Positions 24,605 through 32,742 of a DNA stretch of 64,000 nt are shown in pieces (position 1 is the stretch's first letter; the number at the start of each line of letters is the position of its first letter). The stretch covers positions 2,232,001 through 2,296,000 of the forward strand of contig NZ_CP047898.1 of assembly GCF_009911795.1 (NCBI RefSeq), written 5' to 3'. This stretch comes from Pseudarthrobacter psychrotolerans (lineage in GTDB: Bacteria; Actinomycetota; Actinomycetes; Actinomycetales; Micrococcaceae). Made by a program: the position numbers and the translations under genes. The notes beneath the pieces are model-generated. The model saw nothing but the letters and a program-made list of their open reading frames with translations, was not told the origin of the DNA and did not search any database.

Positions 24605-25386
24605 TGAGCACTTCCGGGCAGGCACGGGAATTCGAGGCCCTGAAATTCCGCCGGGCGCCCGTGGTGCGGACGGTGTCCGTCCTGATCGGTGTCGCCCTGC
24701 CGGTCCTCGCAGCGGCCTTTATGGTCGCCGCCACCTCCGACGGGTCCAGCCAGATCGGCCTCAAAGCCGCGGCCATGCTGACAAGTGCAGGCTGGGCCGG
24801 GTATTTGGCGATGGTGGGAATGCTTCTGTCCGTCGGTGCACTGATGGGCGTCGGTTTCGTGGTGTGTTGGTGCTTCGGCCGCGAGTTCACCGAAAAAACC
24901 CAGGCCTGCCTGTTTGCCCTGCCGGTCAGCCGGGCCCGGCTTGCCTATGCGAAGTTTACGGTGATCCTGCTCTGGGCCCTGCTGCTCTGCCTGGTCAGCG
25001 TAGCGGTCGCCTTTCTTGCCGGTGCCGTCATCGGTCTGGGCGCGCCCGGCCCGGAGGATCTGGTGTCCGCAGGCAAGGCATGGTGCGGCGGTGCCCTGGC
25101 AGCACTGCTGGCCTGTCCGCTCGCCGTCGTGGCCAGCGTTGCCCGCGGCTATCTTCCCGGCGTCGGCGCACTGGTGCTGCTTGTGGTCCTCACGCAGGTG
25201 GTGACGGCGTTCGGAGCCGGGGCGTGGTTTCCCTACGCAGCGCCCGGGCTGTGGATGGGCATGGGCGGTGCGGCGGCCGCCGAAACGGTCAGCCCACTCC
25301 AGCTCTTCCTCTGCGTCCCGGTCTCCGTGCTCGGCATCGCCATTACCGGTCAATGGTGGAAGAACATGCAGATCAGCTCCGGTTGA
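24601..25386 (+). CDS. ABC transporter permease (ABC-2 type)
   Basis: 261 aa, six hydrophobic segments of the ABC-2 type with a CFGREFTEKTQACLFALPVSR loop. Pairs with the upstream ATPase, probably as a homodimer, for export of a drug or lipid. Expressed from the TetR-controlled promoter. Confidence 0.9.
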   Translation: MMSTSGQAREFEALKFRRAPVVRTVSVLIGVALPVLAAAFMVAATSDGSSQIGLKAAAMLTSAGWAGYLAMVGMLLSVGALMGVGFVVCWCFGREFTEKTQACLFALPVSRARLAYAKFTVILLWALLLCLVSVAVAFLAGAVIGLGAPGPEDLVSAGKAWCGGALAALLACPLAVVASVARGYLPGVGALVLLVVLTQVVTAFGAGAWFPYAAPGLWMGMGGAAAAETVSPLQLFLCVPVSVLGIAITGQWWKNMQISSG

Positions 25387-25455
25387 GAAAGGCCGCAGCC
25401 AAGTGGGTACCGTTCGGGCCGTCCTAATGGGCTCCGATCAGGATGACACGATCGG

Positions 25456-25575
25456 TCAGCCGCGGGTGAGTGCGGCGATGACGACGGCGGCGGTCAGGAC
25501 CAGAAGTACGGCAAGTATGGCGTAGGCCTGCCATTTGGGACGGCCTTTATGCGGGTTGATGTCGATATAGGGCAT
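25456..25575 (-). CDS. 39-residue single-span membrane protein
   Basis: ATG 25575 to TGA 25456. A polar start MPYIDINPHKGRPKWQAYAI is followed by a hydrophobic run to AALTRG. A GAGGAG lies about 14 bases upstream, a bit far for a ribosome site. One of three consecutive minus-strand mini-genes of similar build. Family unknown. Confidence 0.5.
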   Translation of the reverse strand: MPYIDINPHKGRPKWQAYAILAVLLVLTAAVVIAALTRG

Positions 25576-25577
25576 GG

Positions 25578-25745
25578 CTAGCTGCGGTTACTCCTCATGG
25601 CGGTCACCCGCACTGCGCGTCGCTTACGGCGCAGCACCTGGTACATCGCATAGAAGGGAATCAGCAGAGTGCCCAACAGTGCGCACAGCGCCAGGACATA
25701 GTCGATGAGAGCCACGATGCTCCGAACATTAGAGTGATCCCCCAT
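25578..25745 (-). CDS. small membrane protein
   Basis: 55 aa from ATG 25745; a shorter start at an internal GTG is possible. One hydrophobic segment (ALIDYVLALCALLGTLLIPF) followed by a basic tail LRRKRRAVRVTAMRSNR. It ends 2 bp before the next small gene, suggesting a pair. Function unknown. Confidence 0.5.
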   Translation of the reverse strand: MGDHSNVRSIVALIDYVLALCALLGTLLIPFYAMYQVLRRKRRAVRVTAMRSNRS

Positions 25746-25821
25746 GCGATCAGAGGTCACGCTATCGGTTCGTCACGTCTACTGACAAGTCACATCAACT
25801 GCGCCCATCCGCGGCCGTCCG

Positions 25822-25965
25822 TCAGCGGTTGAGCGCGAGCACCACCACGGCCACCGTGGCCACTGCCAGCGCGGCCAGCGCAACGTAGGAAACGGCCTGA
25901 AATCTACGACGGCGGAGCTCGCTCCGGGAGTCGCGCGCGTACTGTGTGCCCCCATACTTACCCAT
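25822..25965 (-). CDS. 47-residue single-span membrane protein
   Basis: ATG 25965 to TGA 25822, with only a weak upstream GGGGG. A polar, Arg-rich N-terminus (SRSELRRRR) precedes a hydrophobic helix (AVSYVALAALAVATVAVVVL). Third in a run of minus-strand mini membrane genes between 25456 and 25965. Confidence 0.5.
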   Translation of the reverse strand: MGKYGGTQYARDSRSELRRRRFQAVSYVALAALAVATVAVVVLALNR

Positions 25966-26031
25966 CCCCCAAGGCTATGACACGGTCTGAAGGTTTGATC
26001 AAGTCACGCTGAATATGACAGATTTGGCGAT

Positions 26032-26463
26032 TCAGCTGCGCACGCGGCGACCTGAACGATCCGCGAAGGAGTCCAGGGCGGCAAGGATCTCATCCGAGCG
26101 CCAGTGGCGGCCACGCTTGAACTTGTCGAACCCCTGGACTACACCGGCTTCTTCCAAGACCTGCATCTGGCGCCAGATGGTTGCCGGCGAAATTCCCAGC
26201 CGGTCCTCTAGCAGTTCGGCGTTCACCACTGGCTGGCGGGCCAGGAGGTCAGCGATCGTCCACGCCGCAGCATCCTTGCGGGCCTTGATGGCTTCTTTCC
26301 ACCGTTCTCGGGCAGCGGTGATGTCGCCCGCCAATTGCCGGCCATTGTCAATGGCACGGAACGTCGCCTTTGCGGTAAGCAGGATTATCGGGTCCGGATC
26401 CCCCTTCCTGTAGGCGGTCAGGGCGTCGTGATAGCCGCTCACGTCGTTGAGGAGGCCCGCCGA
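26032..26463 (-). pseudogene. C-terminal remnant of a Fic-family protein
   Basis: About 136 codons encoding the segment that follows the Fic domain (SGYHDALTAYRKGDPDPI, then a winged-helix tail around NAELLEDRLGISPATIWRQM). An in-frame TAG lies just upstream and no HxFx(D/E)GNGR motif is present. The catalytic AMP-transfer domain is therefore gone. Remains of a Fic adenylyltransferase or toxin. Confidence 0.75.
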
Positions 26464-26633
26464 CTATTTCACTTCTTGCTGGATGTGAAAAGATCCGCGC
26501 CGAAGAATTGCAGTTCTTCGCGGGTTTCGAGCCCGAGCTAGCTCGGCGGCCGGAGTTCTCAACAACAGCGCTCCCCGGGGTAGGCCCAGCTTCCCCGGAT
26601 GGCCCGCCTTGTCTATACCATCTGTGCCGACCG

Positions 26634-27212
26634 ATGCGGTTGACTGTCCAGATGGACTTCAACGGGTTTGCGGATCGCGCCAAAAAGGACGCAAAGCACG
26701 ACGCCGGGACGGTCGCCGTCGTGCGTCCCGCCGGTCCTGCGGTCTTTGAGGCAATCGCCGCGATCGAACAGGCCAGCGGCCGCGGTCCGCTGAGCCCTTC
26801 GGCCCTGGCTGCGGCTGTGGCAGATCCGGAGAGGCACGTTCTTGTGGCCACCGCTGATGGGGCCGTCATTGGTTGGGGAAAAACGCACTACTGGGATCAC
26901 GACGACGGACCGGCACCTTCCGGGCATTACCTCGGCGGCGTGACGGTCCTGCCGGAGTGGCGGCGGCTAGGGGTGGGCGCAGCAATGACGGCTGCCCGGT
27001 TGCGTTGGGTCTGGGCCCGGGCGTCGGAGGCCTGGTACGTGGTCAATGCGGAAAACCTTGCATCCATAGAGCTGCACCGCCGCTGGAACTTCACCGAGGT
27101 GGCCCGCGGGCCCCGGTTCCACACCACCACTTTCACGGGCGGGCTGGGCCTTCTGATGTGTGCCGCGGGTGGACGGAGCTCTTCTGGCTGCTTATCCCGA
27201 TTGCTGGCCTGA
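26634..27212 (+). CDS. GNAT-family N-acetyltransferase
   Basis: 192 aa from ATG 26634; ATG 26652 is an alternative, and upstream codons look non-coding. GNAT core: VGVTVL-like strand LGGVTVLPEWRRLGVGAAMTA, the acetyl-CoA binding R/Q-x-x-G-x-G/A loop, and VNAENLASIELHRRWNFTEV near the end. The acceptor is unknown. The last 18 residues overlap a possible mini membrane gene in another frame. Confidence 0.85.
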   Translation: MRLTVQMDFNGFADRAKKDAKHDAGTVAVVRPAGPAVFEAIAAIEQASGRGPLSPSALAAAVADPERHVLVATADGAVIGWGKTHYWDHDDGPAPSGHYLGGVTVLPEWRRLGVGAAMTAARLRWVWARASEAWYVVNAENLASIELHRRWNFTEVARGPRFHTTTFTGGLGLLMCAAGGRSSSGCLSRLLA

Positions 27213-27253
27213 TCGTTATGGCCATTCGTATGTCGGAGCCGTCCAAGCCGTAG
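27158..27253 (+). CDS. possible 31-residue membrane protein overlapping the GNAT gene end
   Basis: GTG start in the frame next to the GNAT gene. It encodes a hydrophobic helix with WTELFWLLIPIAGLIVMAIR and a short polar tail. Low-confidence start and weak ribosome site. Listed because the segment is more protein-like than the GNAT tail it overlaps. Confidence 0.3.
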   Translation: MCRGWTELFWLLIPIAGLIVMAIRMSEPSKP

Positions 27254-27278
27254 CCGGCCGGAAGCCCTCAGGCTTTCC

Positions 27279-27581
27279 TCAGGCGTTCAGAACAACAACG
27301 CGCTCGTAGTGTTCCACGGTGGGAAACGGCGAGTAGAAATGATGCAGGAGCGCGCGCCATTCCTGGTACTCAGCCGATCCCCTGAAACCCGCGGTATGGT
27401 CATCCAGCCGCGCACATTCCACCAGCAGCAGGTACGTGCCCGGGTTCTCGATGCAGCGGGAAAGCGTGAGGCCTTGGAATCCGGGCATTGAGCCAATGAT
27501 CGACTTCGCCTTGTTAAAAGCAGCCTCGAATTCGTCCTCCATGCCGGGCTTGACGGAGAGCAGTGCATGTTCGGTAATCAC
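27279..27581 (-). CDS. antibiotic biosynthesis monooxygenase (ABM)-domain protein
   Basis: 100 aa from GTG 27581. ABM ferredoxin-like fold: EHALLSVKPGMEDEFEAAF, then MPGFQGLTLSRCIENPGTYLLLVE, and a WRALLHHFYSPFPTVEHYE ending. Cofactor-free monooxygenases of this fold oxidise quinone-like substrates, but many members are uncharacterised. An open frame extends further upstream but its composition is not protein-like. The start rests on the domain boundary. Confidence 0.82.
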   Translation of the reverse strand: MITEHALLSVKPGMEDEFEAAFNKAKSIIGSMPGFQGLTLSRCIENPGTYLLLVECARLDDHTAGFRGSAEYQEWRALLHHFYSPFPTVEHYERVVVLNA

Positions 27582-27649
27582 CCAACCATCATGCCTGAGG
27601 TCCCACCGGGCCAGGCTCAGCTGGGACGGGCCTGAGGAAGCGACCACCC

Positions 27650-28465
27650 CTAGTGCAGCGGCCGCGTCTCCTGCAGCCGCTTGATGAACCAGCGTGACTG
27701 CTCCGGGCCGTAGGGCAGCACGGGGATGGCCTTGGTGGCGTCGGTGGGGGTTTCGCGGATGGACTGCTGGGCCTGGCGGACGGCGGTGGTCATGGTGTTG
27801 GCCATGGTTTTGACGAACTGGTCGCTGCAGGGCTGGCCGTGGCCGGGGATCAGGAACTCGTAGCGGTGGCGCAGGGCGGAGATGTGGCGCAGGCTGTCGG
27901 CCCATTCCTCCGGGTAGGAGTCCTCGAAGGACGGGTGCGCTCCCTGCTCCACGAGGTCGCCCACGAAGAGCGTGGTGGCGGTACCCACCAGGAGGTCGCC
28001 GTCGGTATGGCCGCGGCCCAGGTAGAAGAGCGTCACGTTTACTCCGCCCAGGTCCACCATCACGGGCTGGTCCTTGACGATGGCGTTTGGCACCACCAGT
28101 TCCACGTTCTCACCCTCGCCGGTGGACATCTCCGGCTCCAGGGTTCCTACGAACCGGCGCTGCAGGTCCCCGTGGTCGTCGATCTCCTGGGCGCAGTTTT
28201 CGTGTGCCCAGAACTCCGTGGCGCCGTCGGACGCGAACACGGCGTTGCCGAAGAAGTGGTCGTAGTGGGCGTGGGTGTTGACCACCACCAGCGGCAACGA
28301 GGTCTTCTCCCGCACGGCGTCCAGGATCTCGCGCCCCTGCCGCGGCCCGCAGCCGGTATCGATCACCATGGCACGTTCCGAGCCCACAATCAGGCCGGTG
28401 TTCAGCAGGGATCCTTCGGTGACCAGCACGTAGTTGTCCGCGCCGACGTCGAGCCATTCTGACAT
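27650..28465 (-). CDS. metallo-beta-lactamase-fold hydrolase
   Basis: 271 aa from ATG 28465, behind GGAGAAACA. The zinc motif THAHYDH (HxHxDH) sits at residues about 80-86, with later ligands in GRGHTDGD and the IPGHG near the end. Substrate class cannot be fixed; such proteins act on thioesters, lactones or beta-lactams. Divergent from the amidohydrolase gene across about 200 bp. Confidence 0.88.
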   Translation of the reverse strand: MSEWLDVGADNYVLVTEGSLLNTGLIVGSERAMVIDTGCGPRQGREILDAVREKTSLPLVVVNTHAHYDHFFGNAVFASDGATEFWAHENCAQEIDDHGDLQRRFVGTLEPEMSTGEGENVELVVPNAIVKDQPVMVDLGGVNVTLFYLGRGHTDGDLLVGTATTLFVGDLVEQGAHPSFEDSYPEEWADSLRHISALRHRYEFLIPGHGQPCSDQFVKTMANTMTTAVRQAQQSIRETPTDATKAIPVLPYGPEQSRWFIKRLQETRPLH

Positions 28466-28665
28466 TGTTTCTCCGTACCTCCGGAAAGCGACTGCGTTCT
28501 TCTTGGCCCCGATTCTACCCGCGGGCCCTTGGAGTTTCCGGGACGCGGGGATCCGGCCCGGGCCTGCGCTTCGGTGATCACCTGCGGCAGGAGTCACCGG
28601 CGGTCTACGCTGGGCCTTGCCAGCCGCGCCAGGCCCGCCCCGGCGCTGGGACTCAACAGAGAGCG

Positions 28666-29913
28666 ATGCGCATGAGCGGATACAGCACAGTTTTGGCAGG
28701 CCTTGAGGCAGAACTCGGCTGGGTCCGCGACACCTACACTGACCTGCACCGGCATCCCGAGCTGAGCCTTGAGGAGCACAGAACCTCCCAGCTCGTCGCG
28801 GAGAAACTCACCACGTTCGGATACGAGGTAACGCACCTGGGAGGCACCGGCGTCGTCGGCGTCCTGGCGAATGGTGAGGGGCCCACGGTCCTGGCGCGCG
28901 CGGACATGGACGCACTGCCCGTCACGGAGGCCACGGGGCTGCCCTATTCCTCGGAGGTGGCCGGCGCCATGCACGCTTGCGGACACGATGTCCACGTCAG
29001 CGCGCTCCTCGGCGCCGCCAAGCTCATGGCGGACGGCCGCGATGCCTGGTCCGGGACCTACATCGCGCTGTTCCAGCCGGCTGAGGAGGTGGGCGCCGGG
29101 TCCCAGGCAATGGTCGACGACGGCCTGGTCACCAAAGTGCCGCGGCCCGACGTCGCCTTCGCCCAGCACGTGATGCCGATGGCGGCAGGGACGGTGGCCA
29201 CCACGGCCGGGCCGGTCCTCTCCGCCGGGGATTCGCTCAGGATCACCGTGCACGGGAAGGGCGCCCACGGTTCCATGCCGCACATGGCCGTGGACCCGGT
29301 GGTGCTGGCCTCCTCGATCGTGATCAGGCTGCAGACTGTGGTCTCGCGGGAGACCAAACCCGGCGACTTCGCGGTGGTCACCGTGGGGGCGCTGAACGCC
29401 GGCGCAAAATCGAACATCATCCCGGACCGTGCCACCCTCCTGCTGAACATCCGCACCTACAGCGACCAGGTCCGGTCCACGGTGCTGGCCGCCATCGAAA
29501 GGATCGTCCGGGGCGAGTGCGTCACGGCCGGCTCGCCGCAAGAACCGGAGTTCGAGTACTACGACCAGTTCCCGCTGACCGGCAACGACGAGGCCGTGAC
29601 GGACCAGGTCACGAAAGCCTTCACCGCCCACTTCGGTGCCGACGTCGTGAAACATGCCGAGCCGCAGACCGCCTCCGAGGACTTCAGCCGCATCCCGGAC
29701 GCCTTCGGTGTTCCCTTCACGTTCTGGCTCCTGGGCGGCGTGGACCCGGAAACGTACCTGGCCGCCGTCGCGAACGGAAGAGTGGCCCAGGACATCCCGG
29801 GGAACCACTCCCCCTTCTTCGCCCCCTTGATCGATCCGACGCTGTCCTTCGGTGTCCAGACCCACGTGGTGGCCGCACTGTCCTACTTGGCCAAGGAAGG
29901 CATGACACCATGA
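28666..29913 (+). CDS. M20-family amidohydrolase/peptidase
   Basis: 415 aa from ATG 28666 (or 28672). M20D signature ADMDALPVTE, then HACGHDVH (metal ligands) and the QPAEEVGAG glutamate block. The dimerisation/lid domain carries GKGAHGSMP. Probably hydrolyses an N-acyl amino acid or amino-acid amide. It overlaps the start of an MFS gene (ATGA), implying uptake and hydrolysis of the same compound. Confidence 0.9.
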   Translation: MRMSGYSTVLAGLEAELGWVRDTYTDLHRHPELSLEEHRTSQLVAEKLTTFGYEVTHLGGTGVVGVLANGEGPTVLARADMDALPVTEATGLPYSSEVAGAMHACGHDVHVSALLGAAKLMADGRDAWSGTYIALFQPAEEVGAGSQAMVDDGLVTKVPRPDVAFAQHVMPMAAGTVATTAGPVLSAGDSLRITVHGKGAHGSMPHMAVDPVVLASSIVIRLQTVVSRETKPGDFAVVTVGALNAGAKSNIIPDRATLLLNIRTYSDQVRSTVLAAIERIVRGECVTAGSPQEPEFEYYDQFPLTGNDEAVTDQVTKAFTAHFGADVVKHAEPQTASEDFSRIPDAFGVPFTFWLLGGVDPETYLAAVANGRVAQDIPGNHSPFFAPLIDPTLSFGVQTHVVAALSYLAKEGMTP

Positions 29914-31422
29914 GCGCTGCCCAGTTTTCCGCAAAAAACCGATACGCAGTGGAAGCCGAACGATGCGTGGCTGATCGGCATCGTCCTGGCGGTCATCAAC
30001 TTCTGGCTGTTCGCGCAGACCCTGCTGAACGTCATTCCCGGCATCCAGGGATCGCTGGGGATCGAGCGGACGCTCGGGAACCTGGCCGTGTCCGTCACGT
30101 CGCTGTTTTCCGGCATCTTCATCGTGGTGGCGGGTGGACTGGCGGACAGGCAGGGCCGCGTGAAGATCATGAACCTCGGCATCTACCTGAGCATCCTGGG
30201 ATCACTCCTGATCGCCCTGACCCCGGAGAACGCCGGCGGCCTCACGGCGGCGGCGCTGCTCGGCGGCAGGGTGGTCCAGGGCCTGTCCGCGGCGTGCATC
30301 ATGCCCTCCACCATGGCACTGGTCAAGTATTACTACGAGGGGAAGGACCGCCAGCGGGCGCTGTCCTTCTGGTCCATCGGCTCGTGGGGCGGTTCGGGCT
30401 TCTGCGCCCTCTTCGGCGGGCTGATGGCGACGTCGTTCCTGGGCTGGCGGTCCATCTTCTGGATCTCGATCGTGCTGTCGGTGGTGGCCCTGTACCTGCT
30501 GCGAGGCACCCCTGAGTCCAAGTCCGCCGCGAAATCCGTCGGCACCTTCGACTGGGGCGACATGGTCAGTCTCATCGTTGCGCTCGTGGCACTGAACGTC
30601 TACATCTCGCAGGGCCCGCTGATCGGCTGGCTGAGCTGGACCGGGATCGGGCTCATCGCCGCCGCAGTGGTGGCCACCCTGGTCTTCTTCGGGATCGAGA
30701 CCAGCCGGCACAACCCGGTCCTGAACCTGAAGCTGTTCCGCAACCCGACCTTCGCCGGCGCCACCCTGTCCAATTTCCTGCTCAACGGCGCGGCCGGCAC
30801 CCTGATCGTGTCCCTGGGCCTGGTGCAGGTCGCCGCGGGCATGTCCTCGCTGCAGTCTGGCCTGCTGACCCTGGGCTACCCGGTGGCGATCCTGGCGACC
30901 ATCCGCGTCGGGGAGAAACTGCTCCAGCGCTTCGGGCCGAAGCGGCCCATAATCTGGGGCAGCGCGATCGCCGGCGTCGGCATCCTCATGACGTCCATGA
31001 CGTTCACCCTGATCGGGCAATACATTGTCCTGGCCGTCATCGGCTTCACCCTGTTCGGCATCGGCCTGGGCTTCTACGCGACGCCGTCCACGGACGCCGC
31101 CCTCTCCAACGTGCCCGACGACGAGGCCGGCGCCGCTGCCGGGATCTACAAGATGGCTTCCTCCCTGGGCAACGCGATCGGCGTGGCCGTCTCCGCGGCC
31201 CTCTACGTCGCCGCCCAGGCCATGGACCCGGCCACCATCCAATCCTGGGGCCTGTTCATCGGCAACCAGGAGAACGTGGGCCTGCGCTTCGGCGGCGCGA
31301 TCGGCATCCTGTTCAACCTGTTCATGGTGGTGGTGGCCATCATCGCCATCATGGTCACCGTGCCCAGCGAGCGGTCGGAGAAGCGCCCCGAAGTGCCGGC
31401 CACGCCGTCGCTCGGGAGCTAA
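29910..31422 (+). pseudogene. MFS transporter of the amidohydrolase operon, frameshifted at a poly-A run
   Basis: Starts ATG 29910 inside the amidohydrolase stop. It reads MSAAQFSAK, then passes six A residues at 29933-29938. Only with five As does the frame continue DTQWKPNDAWLIGIVLAVIN into the transporter; with six it reads nonsense. The rest, with MFS motif ADRQGRVKIMNLG, is open to 31422. Length is one base more than a multiple of three. A 444-codon frame from GTG 30088 is intact but would lack the first one to two membrane helices. Could be decay, sequencing error in a homopolymer, or transcriptional slippage. Confidence 0.8.
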
Positions 31423-31530
31423 CCGCCGCCCGGATGGCAGTATGCAGTCCCGGTTGCCGGACCTAAGCTGGTGCTTAGAGACAGTTTTGGTGCCCGCAGC
31501 AAGTTCACCCAAGAGAACAGAGGCGACCTA

Positions 31531-31734
31531 ATGAGCGATGAATCCAGGCGGAAGAAGTTAGACGAGGAAGTCGAGGCCCTCGAGGAGGAGCAGCCCACCC
31601 AGGAGTTCAAGCACCAAATCAGCGGCGAAGAGTGGCACGGTGATGCCGCGGACCAGGCCAACGACCTGCGCGAATACGAAGAGGAAGCGGAAATCCGGGA
31701 GCAGTCACGCCACACCGGGGATCCGAAACAGTAG
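31531..31734 (+). CDS. small acidic protein of unknown function
   Basis: 67 aa from ATG 31531 with AGAGG upstream. Almost entirely charged and helical (DEEVEALEEEQPTQEF, then a DLREYEEEAEIREQ tail). No family recognised. Followed 35 bp later by a hairpin. Plausible as a stress-type or coiled-coil small protein. Confidence 0.6.
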   Translation: MSDESRRKKLDEEVEALEEEQPTQEFKHQISGEEWHGDAADQANDLREYEEEAEIREQSRHTGDPKQ

Positions 31735-31768
31735 CGCGCGCCGTCACATTGACGCGATGCGCAGCACG

Positions 31769-31801
31769 CGAAAGCCGCACACTGAATGTGAGCGGCTTTC
31801 G
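31769..31801 (+). terminator. intrinsic terminator
   Basis: 10-bp perfect stem CGAAAGCCGC / GCGGCTTTCG with a 13-base loop, then TCGTTTCTCT. Serves the small acidic gene at 31531-31734. Confidence 0.7.
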
Positions 31802-31868
31802 TCGTTTCTCTCTACTGCGCCCGGCGCCTACCAGCTCGCGGCTGACTGGCTTAACCCGGAAGTGCCGG

Positions 31869-32210
31869 CTACGCAGTCGATCCGTAGGCGCCCAAAATCG
31901 GCAGCTTATAGAATCCGGCGGCCCGAGCGAATTCCGGGTCAGGCCCGACATTCTCGGATGTCAGTTGCCGGAGGTCGTTACTGCCCGGCGAGTCAGCCGA
32001 GTAGACGGTGGAGCCCAAGGCGTCAAACCGGCCGCGTCGATCTCCCTCCGCCGGATCGGTACCAAAGGGAAGAGGACCGACGATCGAATTGCGTCGGACG
32101 GACAGCGCTCCATAGCGGTCTTTGGCGACACGGAATGCTTTTTCTCCGCCGGCAGCCACGAGATGGGGCCTCGACTCTGTGCAACGGCGTTCCAGCGTCC
32201 TCGCGGTCAC
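31869..32210 (-). CDS. RES-family toxin, shortened
   Basis: 113 aa from GTG 32210, overlapping the antitoxin stop (GTGA). It keeps the RES opening (VAKDRYGALSVRRNSI), the GRFDALGSTVYSADSP core and part of the following helix, then ends abruptly. Full RES toxins (NAD-degrading, partner of Xre/MbcA-type antitoxins) are commonly 150-220 aa, so the C-terminal third is missing. Neither adjacent frame carries the expected continuation. It may be inactive or an unusually small form. Confidence 0.65.
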   Translation of the reverse strand: MTARTLERRCTESRPHLVAAGGEKAFRVAKDRYGALSVRRNSIVGPLPFGTDPAEGDRRGRFDALGSTVYSADSPGSNDLRQLTSENVGPDPEFARAAGFYKLPILGAYGSTA

Positions 32211-32542
32211 GCAGCGTACGTGTCATCAACGAAAGCCTCGGCAGCACCAATGACCTCGCGGCTGCGCTGCTGCTGGATATACAGCACTGGGAGGTTTTCC
32301 TCCAGCCGTGGATTGGCTCCCATCAACCACGCCAGGGCGACATGCTTGCCTTCAGCAATTGCCAGGGTCTTCCAGACGCGATATCCGAGCCGGAGGCGAT
32401 CCTCAATATCTTGACGGGGATCCGGGCCGTCGGGCTTTGCCCACTTGTACGGCGAAGTGCGGTCCTTCACTCCTGCCATGGTTTGCACGACCACGGCACC
32501 CACGTTCTCATTCAGTTCACGCACTAGGTCGTGAATGTTCAT
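32207..32542 (-). CDS. Xre/MbcA/ParS-type antitoxin (RES partner)
   Basis: 111 aa from ATG 32542. The C-terminal toxin-binding region reads DRLRLGYRVWKTLAIAEGKHVALAWLMGANPRL then EVIGAAEAF, matching the Xre/MbcA/ParS fold of RES antitoxins. The N-terminal helical part is MNIHDLVRELNENVGAVVV. Overlaps the toxin start by four bases, the classic coupling. Confidence 0.82.
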   Translation of the reverse strand: MNIHDLVRELNENVGAVVVQTMAGVKDRTSPYKWAKPDGPDPRQDIEDRLRLGYRVWKTLAIAEGKHVALAWLMGANPRLEENLPVLYIQQQRSREVIGAAEAFVDDTYAA

Positions 32543-32742
32543 TCGAGTTGTGTCCTGATGAATCTCATTGCGCGTCGATGCCTCCATGTGTCCAGCGTGC
32601 TCGAAATACCAAGGAAAAGCAACACTTATTCCACAAAGAACCATCAAGCAGGTGACGAGCTCAGGTTTCGACAGGCGCTAATGGCTTAACACATTCAAAG
32701 GAGTTTCGACGCCCCGCCCGACGCCCGTCGATGGGAAGCGGC

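Noticed and set aside
24872..25427. Alternative frames overlapping the ABC permease
   Set aside because: Short, polar and without start signals.
30088..31422. GTG 30088 as the true start of the MFS protein
   Set aside because: It would omit the first one to two membrane helices that are encoded immediately upstream in the same frame.
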